This document shows positions 36,053-46,275 of a stretch of 64,000 nucleotides of DNA, one piece after another (the stretch's first letter is position 1; the number at the start of each line of letters is the position of its first letter). The position numbers were made by a program, and so were the translations under genes. The notes beneath the pieces were generated by a model. The model was not told the origin of the DNA. It searched no databases and saw only the letters and a list, made by a program, of their open reading frames with translations. The stretch is from Streptomyces sp. YS415. GTDB lineage: Bacteria; Actinomycetota; Actinomycetes; Streptomycetales; Streptomycetaceae. Where the stretch lies: NCBI RefSeq assembly GCF_023544665.1, contig NZ_JAMJFL010000001.1:310001-374000 (forward strand), in the 5' to 3' direction.

Positions 36053-36090
36053 GCTACCTTCCACCTAACGTTTGTTAGGTGGAAGGTAGC
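36053..36090. promoter_or_regulatory. 38-bp perfect palindrome between divergent echA20 and SDR genes
   Basis: GCTACCTTCCACCTAAC (36053-36069), GTTT, then the exact reverse complement (36074-36090). The core CCTAAC-GTTT-GTTAGG resembles the CCTAACAAG...TAGG site at 29952-29973 but has shorter spacing. It lies 10 bases from the echA20 start and 5 from the SDR start, so a bound TetR dimer would block both. GGAAGG inside it may also serve as the SDR ribosome site. Confidence 0.7.
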
Positions 36091-36095
36091 AGCGG

Positions 36096-36833
36096 ATGGA
36101 GCTCAGCGGGAAGCTCGCCGTCGTGACCGGCGGCACGCGCGGCGTCGGCGCCGGGATCGCCCGGGCCTTCGTGGCGGCGGGGGCGGAGGTGATCGCGGCC
36201 GCGCGCCGGGCACCGGAAGTGCCGTGCGAGGGAGTGGAGTTCAGGCCCCTGGACGTGCGAGACCCGGCGTCGGCGCGGCGGTTCTTCGAAGGGCTGCCCC
36301 GACTCGACGTCCTCGTCAACAACGCGGGCGGCACCCCCTACCGGCTGCTGACCGAGGCGGACGCGGAACGGCACGCGCGCGTGCTGGAGCTGAACCTGAC
36401 GGCCCCGCTGACGGTCTCGCTCGCCGCGTACGAGCTGCTGCGGCGGGCCCGGGGGAGCGTGGTGATGATCGGCAGCGTCAGCGGCGGCCGCCCCTCGCCG
36501 GGCTCGGCGGCCTACGGAGCGGCCAAGGCGGGTCTGGAGAGCCTGGCCCGCTCGATGGCGGTGGAGTGGGCGCCGGAGGTACGGGTCAACACGCTGGTGG
36601 TCGGGATGGTCCGCACCGAACTGGCGCATCTGCACTACGGCGGTGCGCGGGGCGTCGCGGCGGTGTCGAGGACGGTCCCGCTGGGCCGGCTGGCCGAGCC
36701 GGCGGACGTGGGCGCGGCGGCGGTCTTCCTCGCCTCGGACGCGGCCGCGTATGTCACCGGGGCGGCGCTGCAGGTGCATGGCGGCGGGGAGCGGCCGGCC
36801 TTTCTGGATGCGGTGACTGCTGGTGAGGCGTGA
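36096..36833 (+). CDS. Short-chain dehydrogenase (Rv3549c-like)
   Basis: A 245-residue SDR: LAVVTGGTRGVGAGIARAFVAAGAEVIAAAR, LDVRDPASARRFF, VLVNNAGGTPYR, Ser in MIGSVSGGRPSP, Tyr-x3-Lys in AYGAAKAGLESLARSMAVEW, and VNTLVVGMVRTEL. The NAD-binding motif TGGTRGVG is standard. Two SDRs follow the same palindrome in the order known from the distal part of the mycobacterial KstR2 regulon (Rv3549c, Rv3548c). Their steps are poorly defined: likely dehydrogenation of a hydroxyacyl-CoA of ring C/D breakdown. The next gene starts 10 bases on. Confidence 0.8.
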   Translation: MELSGKLAVVTGGTRGVGAGIARAFVAAGAEVIAAARRAPEVPCEGVEFRPLDVRDPASARRFFEGLPRLDVLVNNAGGTPYRLLTEADAERHARVLELNLTAPLTVSLAAYELLRRARGSVVMIGSVSGGRPSPGSAAYGAAKAGLESLARSMAVEWAPEVRVNTLVVGMVRTELAHLHYGGARGVAAVSRTVPLGRLAEPADVGAAAVFLASDAAAYVTGAALQVHGGGERPAFLDAVTAGEA

Positions 36834-36843
36834 GGGAGCTGAG

Positions 36844-37749
36844 ATGACCGGACTCTGCGACGGACGGGTCGTCGTCGTCACCGGCGCCGGGCGGGGCCTC
36901 GGCCGCGCCCACGCGCTCGCCTTCGCGGCGGAGGGGGCGCGGGTGATCGTCAACGACCTCGGCGTCGGCCTCGACGGCACGCCGGACCCCGAGGGCCCGG
37001 CGGGGCGGGTCGTCGAGGAGATCCGCTCGGCGGGCGGCGAGGCGGTGGCCCACGGCGGCGACATCGCGACGACAGCGGGGGCCGCCTCGCTGATCCGGAC
37101 GGCCCTGGACACGTACGGCCGCCTCGACACCCTGGTCAACAACGCCGGGTTCCTGCGCGACCGGATGCTGGTGAACCTCGACGAGAAGGAGTGGGACGCG
37201 GTGGTGCGCGTCCACCTCACGGGCCACTTCCTGCCGTTGAAACACGCGGCGGCGCACTGGCGCGCGGAGGCCAAGGCGGGGCGTACTCCGGTGGCGAGGA
37301 TCATCAACACCAGCAGTGGGGCCGGGTTGTTGGGGGCCTTGGGGCAGGGCAACTACAGCGCGGCGAAGGCCGGGATCCTGGCACTCACCCTGGTGGCGGC
37401 CGCCGAACTCGGGCGCTACGGCGTCCAGGTCAACGCCATCGCCCCGGCGGCCCGCACGAGGATGACGGAACGCACCTTCGCCGACACCATGGCGGTCCCC
37501 GCCTCGGGCTTCGACGCCATGGCCCCGGAGAACGTCTCCCCGCTGGTCGTCTGGCTGGGCTCGGCCGCGAGCGCGGGAGTGACAGGGCGCGTCTTCGAGG
37601 CGGAGGCCGGCCGCATCACGGTGATGGAGGGCTGGCGAAGGGGGCCGACCGCGGACAAGGGGGCACGGTGGGGTGCACGGGAGGCGGGGGAGACGGTGGT
37701 GAAACTCCTGGCGGAGGCGGAGACGCCGGGGCGGGTTTACGGGGGGTAG
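36844..37749 (+). CDS. Short-chain dehydrogenase (Rv3548c-like)
   Basis: A 301-residue SDR, longer than most: VVVVTGAGRGLGRAHALAFAAEGARVIVNDLGVGLDGTPD, LVNNAGFLRDRMLVNLDEKEWD, the catalytic Ser in NTSSGAGLLGALGQGNYSAAKAG with Tyr-x3-Lys, and AIAPAARTRMTERTF. The NDLGVGLDG stretch after the second strand is typical of the (3R)-hydroxyacyl-CoA dehydrogenase type acting in steroid or bile-acid CoA degradation. It is downstream of the other SDR and ends the cluster; a strong hairpin follows. The start (ATG) has GGGAGCTGAG ahead. Confidence 0.82.
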   Translation: MTGLCDGRVVVVTGAGRGLGRAHALAFAAEGARVIVNDLGVGLDGTPDPEGPAGRVVEEIRSAGGEAVAHGGDIATTAGAASLIRTALDTYGRLDTLVNNAGFLRDRMLVNLDEKEWDAVVRVHLTGHFLPLKHAAAHWRAEAKAGRTPVARIINTSSGAGLLGALGQGNYSAAKAGILALTLVAAAELGRYGVQVNAIAPAARTRMTERTFADTMAVPASGFDAMAPENVSPLVVWLGSAASAGVTGRVFEAEAGRITVMEGWRRGPTADKGARWGAREAGETVVKLLAEAETPGRVYGG

Positions 37750-37769
37750 GGGGCGCGGCGGGAGGCGGG

Positions 37770-37796
37770 GCCGGGGGGCGCTCCCCGCCCCCCGGC
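37770..37796. terminator. Terminator between HIP cluster and peptidase-like gene
   Basis: GCCGGGGGGCG, loop CTCCC, CGCCCCCCGGC (11 bp perfect). It lies between convergent genes, six bases before the stop of the leftward one. Confidence 0.75.
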
Positions 37797-37802
37797 GGAG
37801 CC

Positions 37803-39648
<1,846 letters not shown>

Positions 39649-39673
39649 GGACGCGGCCACGAGCACGGCGTGC

Positions 39674-39708
39674 GCCGCACGCCCTCACCGTCAGGGAGGG
39701 CGTGCGGC
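39674..39708. terminator. Terminator between trypsin and beta-galactosidase genes
   Basis: GCCGCACGCCCTC, nine-base loop, GAGGGCGTGCGGC (13 bp perfect). It abuts the stop codon of the leftward gene and is probably used by both. Confidence 0.7.
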
Positions 39709-41445
39709 TCACACGCCCCGCAGGGCGGGCGGCTGCGCCGACGCGCTCTCGAACTCCAGCACCCGCACCTCGTTCTCCCCCTCGCGCAGCACGGGACCCG
39801 GCACGAACAGCGCCTGCTGCGGCCCCGCCGACCAGTACCGGCCCAGGCAGAAGCCGTTCACCCACACGAACCCCCGCGTCCACCCCGGCAGTTCCAGCAG
39901 CGCGTCCCCGGCACCCCGGACGGTCACCGTGCCCCGGTACAGCCCAGGCGCCCCCGTCCCGTCAGGCTCCCGGAACGGCACGGCCGACACATCGTCCAGG
40001 TCGTCGAGCCGCAGCCCACGCGCGCGTACGTCGTGCAGGTACTGCCGCTCGTGCAGGATCCCCCCGGTGATCCCCTTGGCTTCCCCGCACCGCGGCCCGT
40101 AGTTGACCCGCCCCAGCGACTCCACCCACAGCTCCACCCGCGCGTGCCCGCCGACCGGCTCCGGGAGCCGCTCGTCCTCCTCGGTGAGGATCCCGGCCCG
40201 CTCGCCGTCGACGTACACCACCGCGATGTCCCGCAGCCCGCGCGCGGTCAGCGGATACGGCTGCCGGGGCCCCGGCACGCGCACCTCGTAGCGCACCAGG
40301 CCCCGGTCCACGTCCAGTTCCTCGAACGTCGGCGGGACGGGCCCGGACACCTCCGCACCGCCCCGTGCCTCCAGTACGGCCTCCAGGGGCGCCCAGGCGG
40401 TCAGGCGGGCCCCGGTGGGGGCGGCCAGCGGGGCGGGCGGGGGAGGGGGCTCGGGGAGCGGGCCCTCGGCGTAGGCGGCGAGGACCTCGCGGAAGGCCCA
40501 GAACTTCGCCGTGGGCCGTCCGGCCTCGTCGATCGGGGCGTCGTAGTCGTAGGACGTCACGTCGGGCTCCAGCGGCCCGTCGTGCAAATCGCCGCCGCCC
40601 CGGTTGGCGCCCGCCCAGCCCGCGAAGCTGGTGCCGCCGTGCGCCATGTACAGGTTGACCGAGGCCCCGCACTCCAGGATCTCCCGCAGCACCGAGGCGG
40701 CCTCCCGCGGATCCCGTACGACGTGCTCGGCCCCCCAGTGGTCGAACCAGCCGCACCAGAACTCCATGCACATCAGCGGCCCGTCCGGCCGGTGCCGGCG
40801 CAGCGCCTCGAACGCCTCCCGCGCGTGGGAGCCGAAGTTCACCGTCGCCAGGACGCCCGGGACCGAGCCCCCGCTCAGCATGTGGTCCTCCGGGCCGTCC
40901 GAGGTGAACAGCGGGACCGTCACCCCCTCCGCGCGCAGCAGCCCGGCCAGCCAGGACAGGTACGCGGCGTCCGAGCCGTAGCTGCCGTACTCGTTCTCGA
41001 CCTGCACCATGATCACCGGGCCGCCGCGGTCCACCTGCCGGGCCACGACCTCGGGCAGCAGCCGCCGGAACCAGTCCCGCACGGGACGCAGGAACCGCTC
41101 GTCACGCGTGCGTGCGTGACCGGGCACCCAGTGCGGCAGCCCGCCGTTCTCCCACTCGGCGCAGATGTACGGGCCCGGCCGCACGATCGCCCACAGCCCC
41201 GCCCGGCGGGCCGCGTCCAGGAAGCGGCCGAGCGCGGCCACGTCCCGGAACTCGCCGGGCCGGGGCTCGTGCAGGTTCCACGGCACGTACGTCTCGACGC
41301 AGTTGAGGCCCATCGCGCGCAGCATCGCCAGCCGGTGGTCCCACTGCTCCTCGTGCACCCGGAAGTAGTGCAGCGCGCCGGACAGCAGCCGCACCGGCCG
41401 CCCGTCCAGCAGAAAAGCGGTGTCCCCCACCGCGAAGTCGTTCAT
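39709..41445 (-). CDS. Beta-galactosidase, glycoside hydrolase family 35
   Basis: A 578-residue GH35 enzyme: LLSGALHYFRVHEEQWDHRLAMLRAMGLNCVETYVPWNLHEP, acid/base Glu152 in VQVENEYGSYG and nucleophile Glu228 in MEFWCGWFDHWG. After the TIM barrel two jelly-roll domains follow, with GWTRGFVWVNGFCLGRYWSAGPQQ near the end. No signal peptide is seen, so it acts inside the cell on imported beta-galactosides. The start MNDFAVGDTAF was chosen where similarity begins. A divergent AraC-type gene 85 bases away very likely controls it. No sugar transporter is adjacent. Confidence 0.92.
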   Translation of the reverse strand: MNDFAVGDTAFLLDGRPVRLLSGALHYFRVHEEQWDHRLAMLRAMGLNCVETYVPWNLHEPRPGEFRDVAALGRFLDAARRAGLWAIVRPGPYICAEWENGGLPHWVPGHARTRDERFLRPVRDWFRRLLPEVVARQVDRGGPVIMVQVENEYGSYGSDAAYLSWLAGLLRAEGVTVPLFTSDGPEDHMLSGGSVPGVLATVNFGSHAREAFEALRRHRPDGPLMCMEFWCGWFDHWGAEHVVRDPREAASVLREILECGASVNLYMAHGGTSFAGWAGANRGGGDLHDGPLEPDVTSYDYDAPIDEAGRPTAKFWAFREVLAAYAEGPLPEPPPPPAPLAAPTGARLTAWAPLEAVLEARGGAEVSGPVPPTFEELDVDRGLVRYEVRVPGPRQPYPLTARGLRDIAVVYVDGERAGILTEEDERLPEPVGGHARVELWVESLGRVNYGPRCGEAKGITGGILHERQYLHDVRARGLRLDDLDDVSAVPFREPDGTGAPGLYRGTVTVRGAGDALLELPGWTRGFVWVNGFCLGRYWSAGPQQALFVPGPVLREGENEVRVLEFESASAQPPALRGV

Positions 41446-41530
41446 GCCGCCACCCTCACCCCTGGCGGCGACCGGATCCATGGACAAAGATCGGCGCTGG
41501 TTGGACGGAAGAGAACGCGGGAGAGCGCCG

Positions 41531-42421
41531 ATGTACCACACCTGGATGCGCTTTTTCACGCCCGGCCCCGTCCACCACCGCCTCGGCCTGGTCTGCCTCG
41601 GCGTCGGCCTGCAGTACGGCGCCCTGCCCGCCGTCGGCCCGCGCACCCTGGACCACCATGTCGCCGTCGTCGTCAGCGCCGGCGGCGGCTGGTACCAGCA
41701 CCCCGACGGCCGCCGCACCACCGTCACCGCGCCCGCGCTGCTCTGGCTCACGCCCGGCGTCCCGCACCACTACGCCCCCGACCCCGCCACCGGCTGGGAC
41801 GAGGGGTTCGTCGACTTCACCGGGCCCGCGACCGCCACGTACACCGAACTCGGCTGCATCGAACCGGAGCGCCCCGTGGTGCCCCTCGCGGACGCCGCGA
41901 CCCCGCGCGGGGTGATCACCCGGATCGCGCGGGCCGCCCGCCGCGACAACCCGCTGCTGGAGGTCGAGACCGCGGCCGCCGTCCATGAGCTCCTCGTCGC
42001 CCTGCACCGCGCCCGCGCCGACCTCACCCCCGACGGCGACCAGGTACTCAGGGCGCTCGCCCGGGACGCCTGCACCCCGATGACGGTCGCCGAGCACGCA
42101 GCCCGGCACGGCATGACCCTGCCCGAACTGCGCGCCGCCGTCCGCCGCGGCGCCGGATGCAGCCCCAAGGACTATCTGCTCGGCATCCGCCTGGGCCGCG
42201 CCAAGGAACTCCTCGCCGCCACCGACCTGCCCGTCGCGGCCGTCGCCCGGCGCGTCGGGTACGACGATCCGGCCTATTTCTCCCGGCTGTTCACCCGCCG
42301 CACCGGCATGCCCCCCGTCCGTTTCCGCGCCCAGCAGGGCCGTACCGTCCCCGGCGGCTGGAGCGACCGGGTGCCGGATCCGGACGATCCACCCATGATC
42401 GAACCGCCCGGGGCTTTGTAG
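41531..42421 (+). CDS. AraC family transcriptional regulator
   Basis: A 296-residue AraC-type activator. The N-terminal cupin-like sensing domain (GLQYGALPAVGPRTLDHHVAVVVSAGGGWYQHPDGRR) is followed by a C-terminal double HTH (VAEHAARHGMTLPELRAAVRRGAG, then LPVAAVARRVGYDDPAYFSRLFTRRTGMPPVRFR). It is divergent from the GH35 gene, which it probably regulates in response to a galactoside. The start MYHTWMRFF is preceded by GGGAGAG. The proline-rich segment before the HTH is the domain linker. Chorismate mutase follows 11 bases downstream but is functionally unrelated. Confidence 0.88.
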   Translation: MYHTWMRFFTPGPVHHRLGLVCLGVGLQYGALPAVGPRTLDHHVAVVVSAGGGWYQHPDGRRTTVTAPALLWLTPGVPHHYAPDPATGWDEGFVDFTGPATATYTELGCIEPERPVVPLADAATPRGVITRIARAARRDNPLLEVETAAAVHELLVALHRARADLTPDGDQVLRALARDACTPMTVAEHAARHGMTLPELRAAVRRGAGCSPKDYLLGIRLGRAKELLAATDLPVAAVARRVGYDDPAYFSRLFTRRTGMPPVRFRAQQGRTVPGGWSDRVPDPDDPPMIEPPGAL

Positions 42422-42432
42422 GGTGGTCGCCC

Positions 42433-42792
42433 ATGACCACCAGCATCACCGGAACCGGTGACGTAGACCCCGCTGTCCGCGCGGAGCTCGCGCGTCTGCG
42501 CGACAGCATCGACAACATCGACGCGGCCGTCGTCCACATGCTCGCCGAGCGCTTCAAGTGCACCCAGCAGGTCGGCCACCTCAAGGCCGAGCACCAGCTG
42601 CCGCCCGCCGACCCGGCCCGCGAGGCCCGGCAGATCGCCCGGCTGCGCACGCTCGCCGAGAACGCCAAGCTCGACCCGGCCTTCGCCGAGAAATTCCTCA
42701 ACTTCATCATCGCCGAGGTGATCAGGCACCACGAGAACATCGCCGGGACCACCGAGAACACGGTCAACGACGCTGCGCCCACGGCGAACTGA
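42433..42792 (+). CDS. Chorismate mutase, AroQ class
   Basis: A 119-residue all-helical AroQ chorismate mutase: ELARLRDSIDNIDAAVVHMLAERFKCTQQVGHLKAEHQLPPADPAREARQIARLR, with Arg residues and the Lys of VGHLKAEH placed as in the actinobacterial type. It turns chorismate to prephenate for phenylalanine and tyrosine. There is no signal peptide, so it is the intracellular form, which in actinobacteria is usually activated by DAHP synthase. An ATG with GTAGGGTGG ahead follows closely on the AraC gene stop. 141 bases without a gene come after it. Confidence 0.9.
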   Translation: MTTSITGTGDVDPAVRAELARLRDSIDNIDAAVVHMLAERFKCTQQVGHLKAEHQLPPADPAREARQIARLRTLAENAKLDPAFAEKFLNFIIAEVIRHHENIAGTTENTVNDAAPTAN

Positions 42793-42933
42793 CCGGCTCC
42801 CGAAGCGAGGGGGAGGTGACACGGCCGCCCGCACGGGGCATGCTGCGCTGTGCACTCGTTGTCAGTCGGCGGGCACGCCCCGTCAGCGTCATGGACACAC
42901 GCTGGTGGTCCCATGCGGGAGGGACGTCGGACC

Positions 42934-43467
42934 ATGCCGTCGGATGCCAAGATCCTCATCGTCGACGATCATGAGGACACGCTGTACGCGCTGGAGAGCG
43001 CCCTGGCCCCCCTGGGCTACCAGCTCAGCCGCGCCACCTCCGGCGACGACGCGCTCAAACAGGTGCTGCGCGGGCAGGTCGGACTGCTCCTGCTGGATGT
43101 GCGCATGCCCGGCGTCAGCGGTCTGGACGTGGTGCGCTACCTGCGGCGCCTCGAACAGACCCAGCACATTCCGGTCATTCTGCTGACCGGCTTCGGCCCG
43201 GACCAGGAACTGACGTCGATCGCCTACGGACTGGGCGTCGCCGACCTCCTGATGAAACCCGTCGACCCCTGGACATTACGCACCAAGGTCCGCTACCTCT
43301 ACGACGCCCACCGCCGCCACCGCGCCCTGGAGCAGGAGGTCCGCGAACTGCGCGCCCTGGTCGAGGACCGCGCGGGCACCGGCGCACCCGTCCTGCCCCA
43401 CCCCGACGCCCGGGTCCCGCCGCAGCGCGACATCTCCGGCGCCCGACCGGCGCAGGACCGGACATAG
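42934..43467 (+). CDS. Stand-alone receiver-domain response regulator
   Basis: A 177-residue protein with one REC domain: KILIVDDHEDTLYALE (acid pocket Asp11, Asp12), phosphoacceptor Asp55 in LLLLDVRMPG, and Lys108 in LLMKPVD. After residue 120 comes a predicted coiled coil (RRHRALEQEVRELRALVEDR) and a proline-rich tail; there is no DNA-binding output domain. Phosphorylation probably changes a protein contact. No histidine kinase is adjacent. The ATG with GGGAGGGA ahead was preferred over an ATG seven codons upstream (42913). Confidence 0.82.
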   Translation: MPSDAKILIVDDHEDTLYALESALAPLGYQLSRATSGDDALKQVLRGQVGLLLLDVRMPGVSGLDVVRYLRRLEQTQHIPVILLTGFGPDQELTSIAYGLGVADLLMKPVDPWTLRTKVRYLYDAHRRHRALEQEVRELRALVEDRAGTGAPVLPHPDARVPPQRDISGARPAQDRT

Positions 43468-43524
43468 CCCCGCGTACCGATCCGCCTCTGTGACTTGCCG
43501 GTGCCATCAGGCAGCATGTCCTGC

Positions 43525-46008
43525 ATGTCCGTACTGACGCGCGACGAAGCGCAGACCCGTGCCCAGCTCCTCGACGTCCGCCGCTACACGATCGAACTCG
43601 ATCTGACCACGGGCGACGAGACCTTCGACTCCGTCACCGTCATCGGCTTCGCCACCCGCGCCGACGCGGACACCTTCGTCGAGGTCAAGCCCGCGGAACT
43701 GCGCTCGGTCACCCTGGACGGACAGCCGCTCGACCCCGAGACCCTGGACGGCAACCGGCTGCCCCTGAAGAACCTCACCGCCGGAGAGCACGAACTGCGC
43801 GTCGAGGCCGCCATGCGCTACTCGCGCACCGGCGAGGGCATGCACCGCTTCACGGACCCCACCGACGGCGAGACCTACGTCTACACCCAGATGTTCATGG
43901 ACGACGTGCAGCGCGTCTTCGCCGCCTTCGACCAGCCCGACCTCAAGTCCGTCTTCGCGCTCTCCGTCAAGGCCCCCGAGGGCTGGACCGTCCTCGCCAA
44001 CGGCATCACCGAGCACACCGACGGCGTCTGGACGGCCGCGCCGACCCCGCCGATCTCCACCTACCTCGTCGCCGTCGCCGCCGGACCCTGGCACTCGGTC
44101 ACCACCGAGCACCGCGGACTGCCCTTCGGCCTGCACTGCCGCCGCTCGCTCGCCCCCTACCTCGACGCGGACGCCGACGAACTCCTCGCCGTCACCAGGC
44201 AGTGCTACGACCGCTACCACGAGAAGTTCACCGAGCCCTACCCCTTCGACTCCTACGACCAGGCGTTCGTCCCCGAGTTCAACGCCGGCGCCATGGAGAA
44301 CCCGGGCCTGGTCACCTTCCGCGACGACTTCGTCTACCGCTCCGCCGTCACCGACACCGAGCGCCAGACCCGCGCCATGGTCATCGCCCACGAGATGGCC
44401 CACATGTGGTTCGGCGATCTCGTCACCCTGCGCTGGTGGGACGACATCTGGCTGAACGAGTCCTTCGCCGAGTACATGGGCTACCAGACCCTCACCGAGG
44501 CGACCCGCTTCACCGACACCTGGACCGACTTCGGAGTCGTCCGCAAGGGCTGGGGCTACGACGCCGACCAGCGCCCGTCCACCCACCCCGTCGCCCCCGA
44601 GGCCGTCGACGACACCGCCTCCGCGCTCCTCAACTTCGACGGCATCTCCTACGCCAAGGGCGCCTCCGCACTGCGCCAACTGGTCGCCTGGCTCGGCGAG
44701 AAGGACTTCCTCGCCGGGATCAACACCCACTTCGAGCGGCACAGGTTCGGCAACGCCACCCTCGCCGACTTCATCGACTCCCTCGCCGCCCACACCGACC
44801 GCGACGTGCACGCCTGGGCCGACGCCTGGCTGCGCACCACCGGCGTCGACACCCTCACCCCGCGGGTGACGCCCGCCGCCGACGGCACTTACACCCTCCA
44901 GGTCGAGCGCACCGGCAGCCGCCCGCACCACATCGCCGTCGGCCTCTACGACCTCGACGTCGCCGACGAAGGCCGCCACCTGGTGCTGCGCGAACGCCTC
45001 GACCTCGACGTCCCGCAGACCGAGCCGCAGTCCATCGGCAAGCGCCCCACCCTCCTCCTGCTCAACGACGGCGACCTCTCCTACGCCAAGGTCCGCTTCG
45101 ACCCCGAGTCCTTCGAAGGCGTCCGCACGGCCCTGTCCGGGCTGCCCGAGCCGCTGACCCGCGCGGTCGTCTGGAACGCCCTGCGGGACGCCGTCCGCGA
45201 CGGCGAACTCCCCGCCACCGCCTACCTGGAGACCGCCCGCACCAACCTCCCGCGCGAGACCGATCTCGCCCTCGTCCAGGGCGTCCTCGGCTTTGCCTCC
45301 GTCCAGGTCGCCGACCGCTACCTCGCCCCCGGGCAGCGCCCCGCCGCCCTGGCCACCCTCGCCTCCCTGTGCCGCGACCTCATCCGCCGCACCGAGGACG
45401 GCGACCACCCCGGCCTGCGCCTGATCGCCGTACGCCACTTCATCGACGTCACCGCGCAACCCGAGCCCATCGCGGCCTGGCTCGCCGACGGCATCGTGCC
45501 CGGCGGCCCCGAACTCGACCCCGAACTGCGCTGGCGGATCCTGTCCCGGCTCGCTGTCCTCGGCGCCACCGACGAGACCGCCATCGCCGCCGAACTGGAA
45601 CGCGACCCGAGCGCCACCGGCCAGGAGGGCGCGGCCCGCTGCCGCGCGGCCCTGCCCGACCCGGAGGCCAAGGCGCGCGCCTGGGACCAGATGTTCGCCA
45701 CGGACGACCTCTCCAACTACCTCTTCACGGCCACCGCCCAGGGCTTCTGGCAGCCCGAACAGACCGAACTGGTCCGGCAGTACGTGCCGCGCTACTACCG
45801 GGACGCGGTCGCCGTCGCCGCCCGCCGCGGCCCGGCCATCGCCGATGTCGTCGGCCGCTGGGCGTTCCCGGTGTACGCCGTGGACGCGGAGACGCTGAGC
45901 CTGGGCGAGGCCTGCCTGCGCGAGGCGGACCCGATCCCGGCGCTGCGCCGCAAGCTGGTGGACCAACTCGACGACCTGGGCAGGGCGTTGCGCGTGCGGG
46001 AGATCTAG
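43525..46008 (+). CDS. pepN: Aminopeptidase N (M1 family)
   Basis: An 827-residue zinc aminopeptidase. NAGAMENPGLVTFRDD holds the GAMEN exopeptidase motif, and VIAHEMAHMWFGDLVTLRWWDDIWLNESFAEYMG is the HExxH-x18-E zinc site. The N-terminal beta domain (LLDVRRYTIELDLTTGDETFDS) and a C-terminal helical ERAP1-like domain complete the usual layout. It trims N-terminal residues from peptides in the cytoplasm. The start may be here or nine bases upstream (43516). The following 267 bases carry a five-copy tandem repeat. Confidence 0.93.
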   Translation: MSVLTRDEAQTRAQLLDVRRYTIELDLTTGDETFDSVTVIGFATRADADTFVEVKPAELRSVTLDGQPLDPETLDGNRLPLKNLTAGEHELRVEAAMRYSRTGEGMHRFTDPTDGETYVYTQMFMDDVQRVFAAFDQPDLKSVFALSVKAPEGWTVLANGITEHTDGVWTAAPTPPISTYLVAVAAGPWHSVTTEHRGLPFGLHCRRSLAPYLDADADELLAVTRQCYDRYHEKFTEPYPFDSYDQAFVPEFNAGAMENPGLVTFRDDFVYRSAVTDTERQTRAMVIAHEMAHMWFGDLVTLRWWDDIWLNESFAEYMGYQTLTEATRFTDTWTDFGVVRKGWGYDADQRPSTHPVAPEAVDDTASALLNFDGISYAKGASALRQLVAWLGEKDFLAGINTHFERHRFGNATLADFIDSLAAHTDRDVHAWADAWLRTTGVDTLTPRVTPAADGTYTLQVERTGSRPHHIAVGLYDLDVADEGRHLVLRERLDLDVPQTEPQSIGKRPTLLLLNDGDLSYAKVRFDPESFEGVRTALSGLPEPLTRAVVWNALRDAVRDGELPATAYLETARTNLPRETDLALVQGVLGFASVQVADRYLAPGQRPAALATLASLCRDLIRRTEDGDHPGLRLIAVRHFIDVTAQPEPIAAWLADGIVPGGPELDPELRWRILSRLAVLGATDETAIAAELERDPSATGQEGAARCRAALPDPEAKARAWDQMFATDDLSNYLFTATAQGFWQPEQTELVRQYVPRYYRDAVAVAARRGPAIADVVGRWAFPVYAVDAETLSLGEACLREADPIPALRRKLVDQLDDLGRALRVREI

Positions 46009-46024
46009 CACCCGCCGGTCGGGC

Positions 46025-46179
46025 GTCCGGCGGGTTCAGCCTCTGCCGGGCCGGGGTCCGGCGGGTTCAGCCTGTGCCGGGCCGGGGTCCGGCGGGTTCA
46101 GCCTGTGCCGGGCCGGGGTCCGGCGGGCTCAGCCTCCGCCGGGCCGGGGTCCGGCGGGTTCAGCCTCTACGCCGGGCGT
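46025..46179. repeat. 31-bp tandem repeat, five copies
   Basis: Unit GTCCGGCGGGTTCAGCCTGT plus GCCGGGCCGGG, in copies at 46025, 46056, 46087, 46118 and 46149. Copies 2 and 3 are identical, 1 and 4 differ by one to three bases, and 5 is broken off at its end. It lies directly after pepN and before the hydroxamate module. The unit shares GTCCGGCGGG and TTCAGCC with the Streptomyces interspersed type seen at 17311. Confidence 0.92.
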
Positions 46180-46275
46180 CCGGCACGTTTTCCCCCGCAC
46201 GGAAGTACCCCCTTTCGGGTTCCGAACCCCGGGCTTTTCGGACACGTCGCTTCATGGGCGTACAAGCTGGGCCCC

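Noticed and set aside
46009..46180. CRISPR-like array after pepN
   Set aside because: The copies are head-to-tail with no spacers between them, so it is a simple tandem repeat; no cas genes are present.
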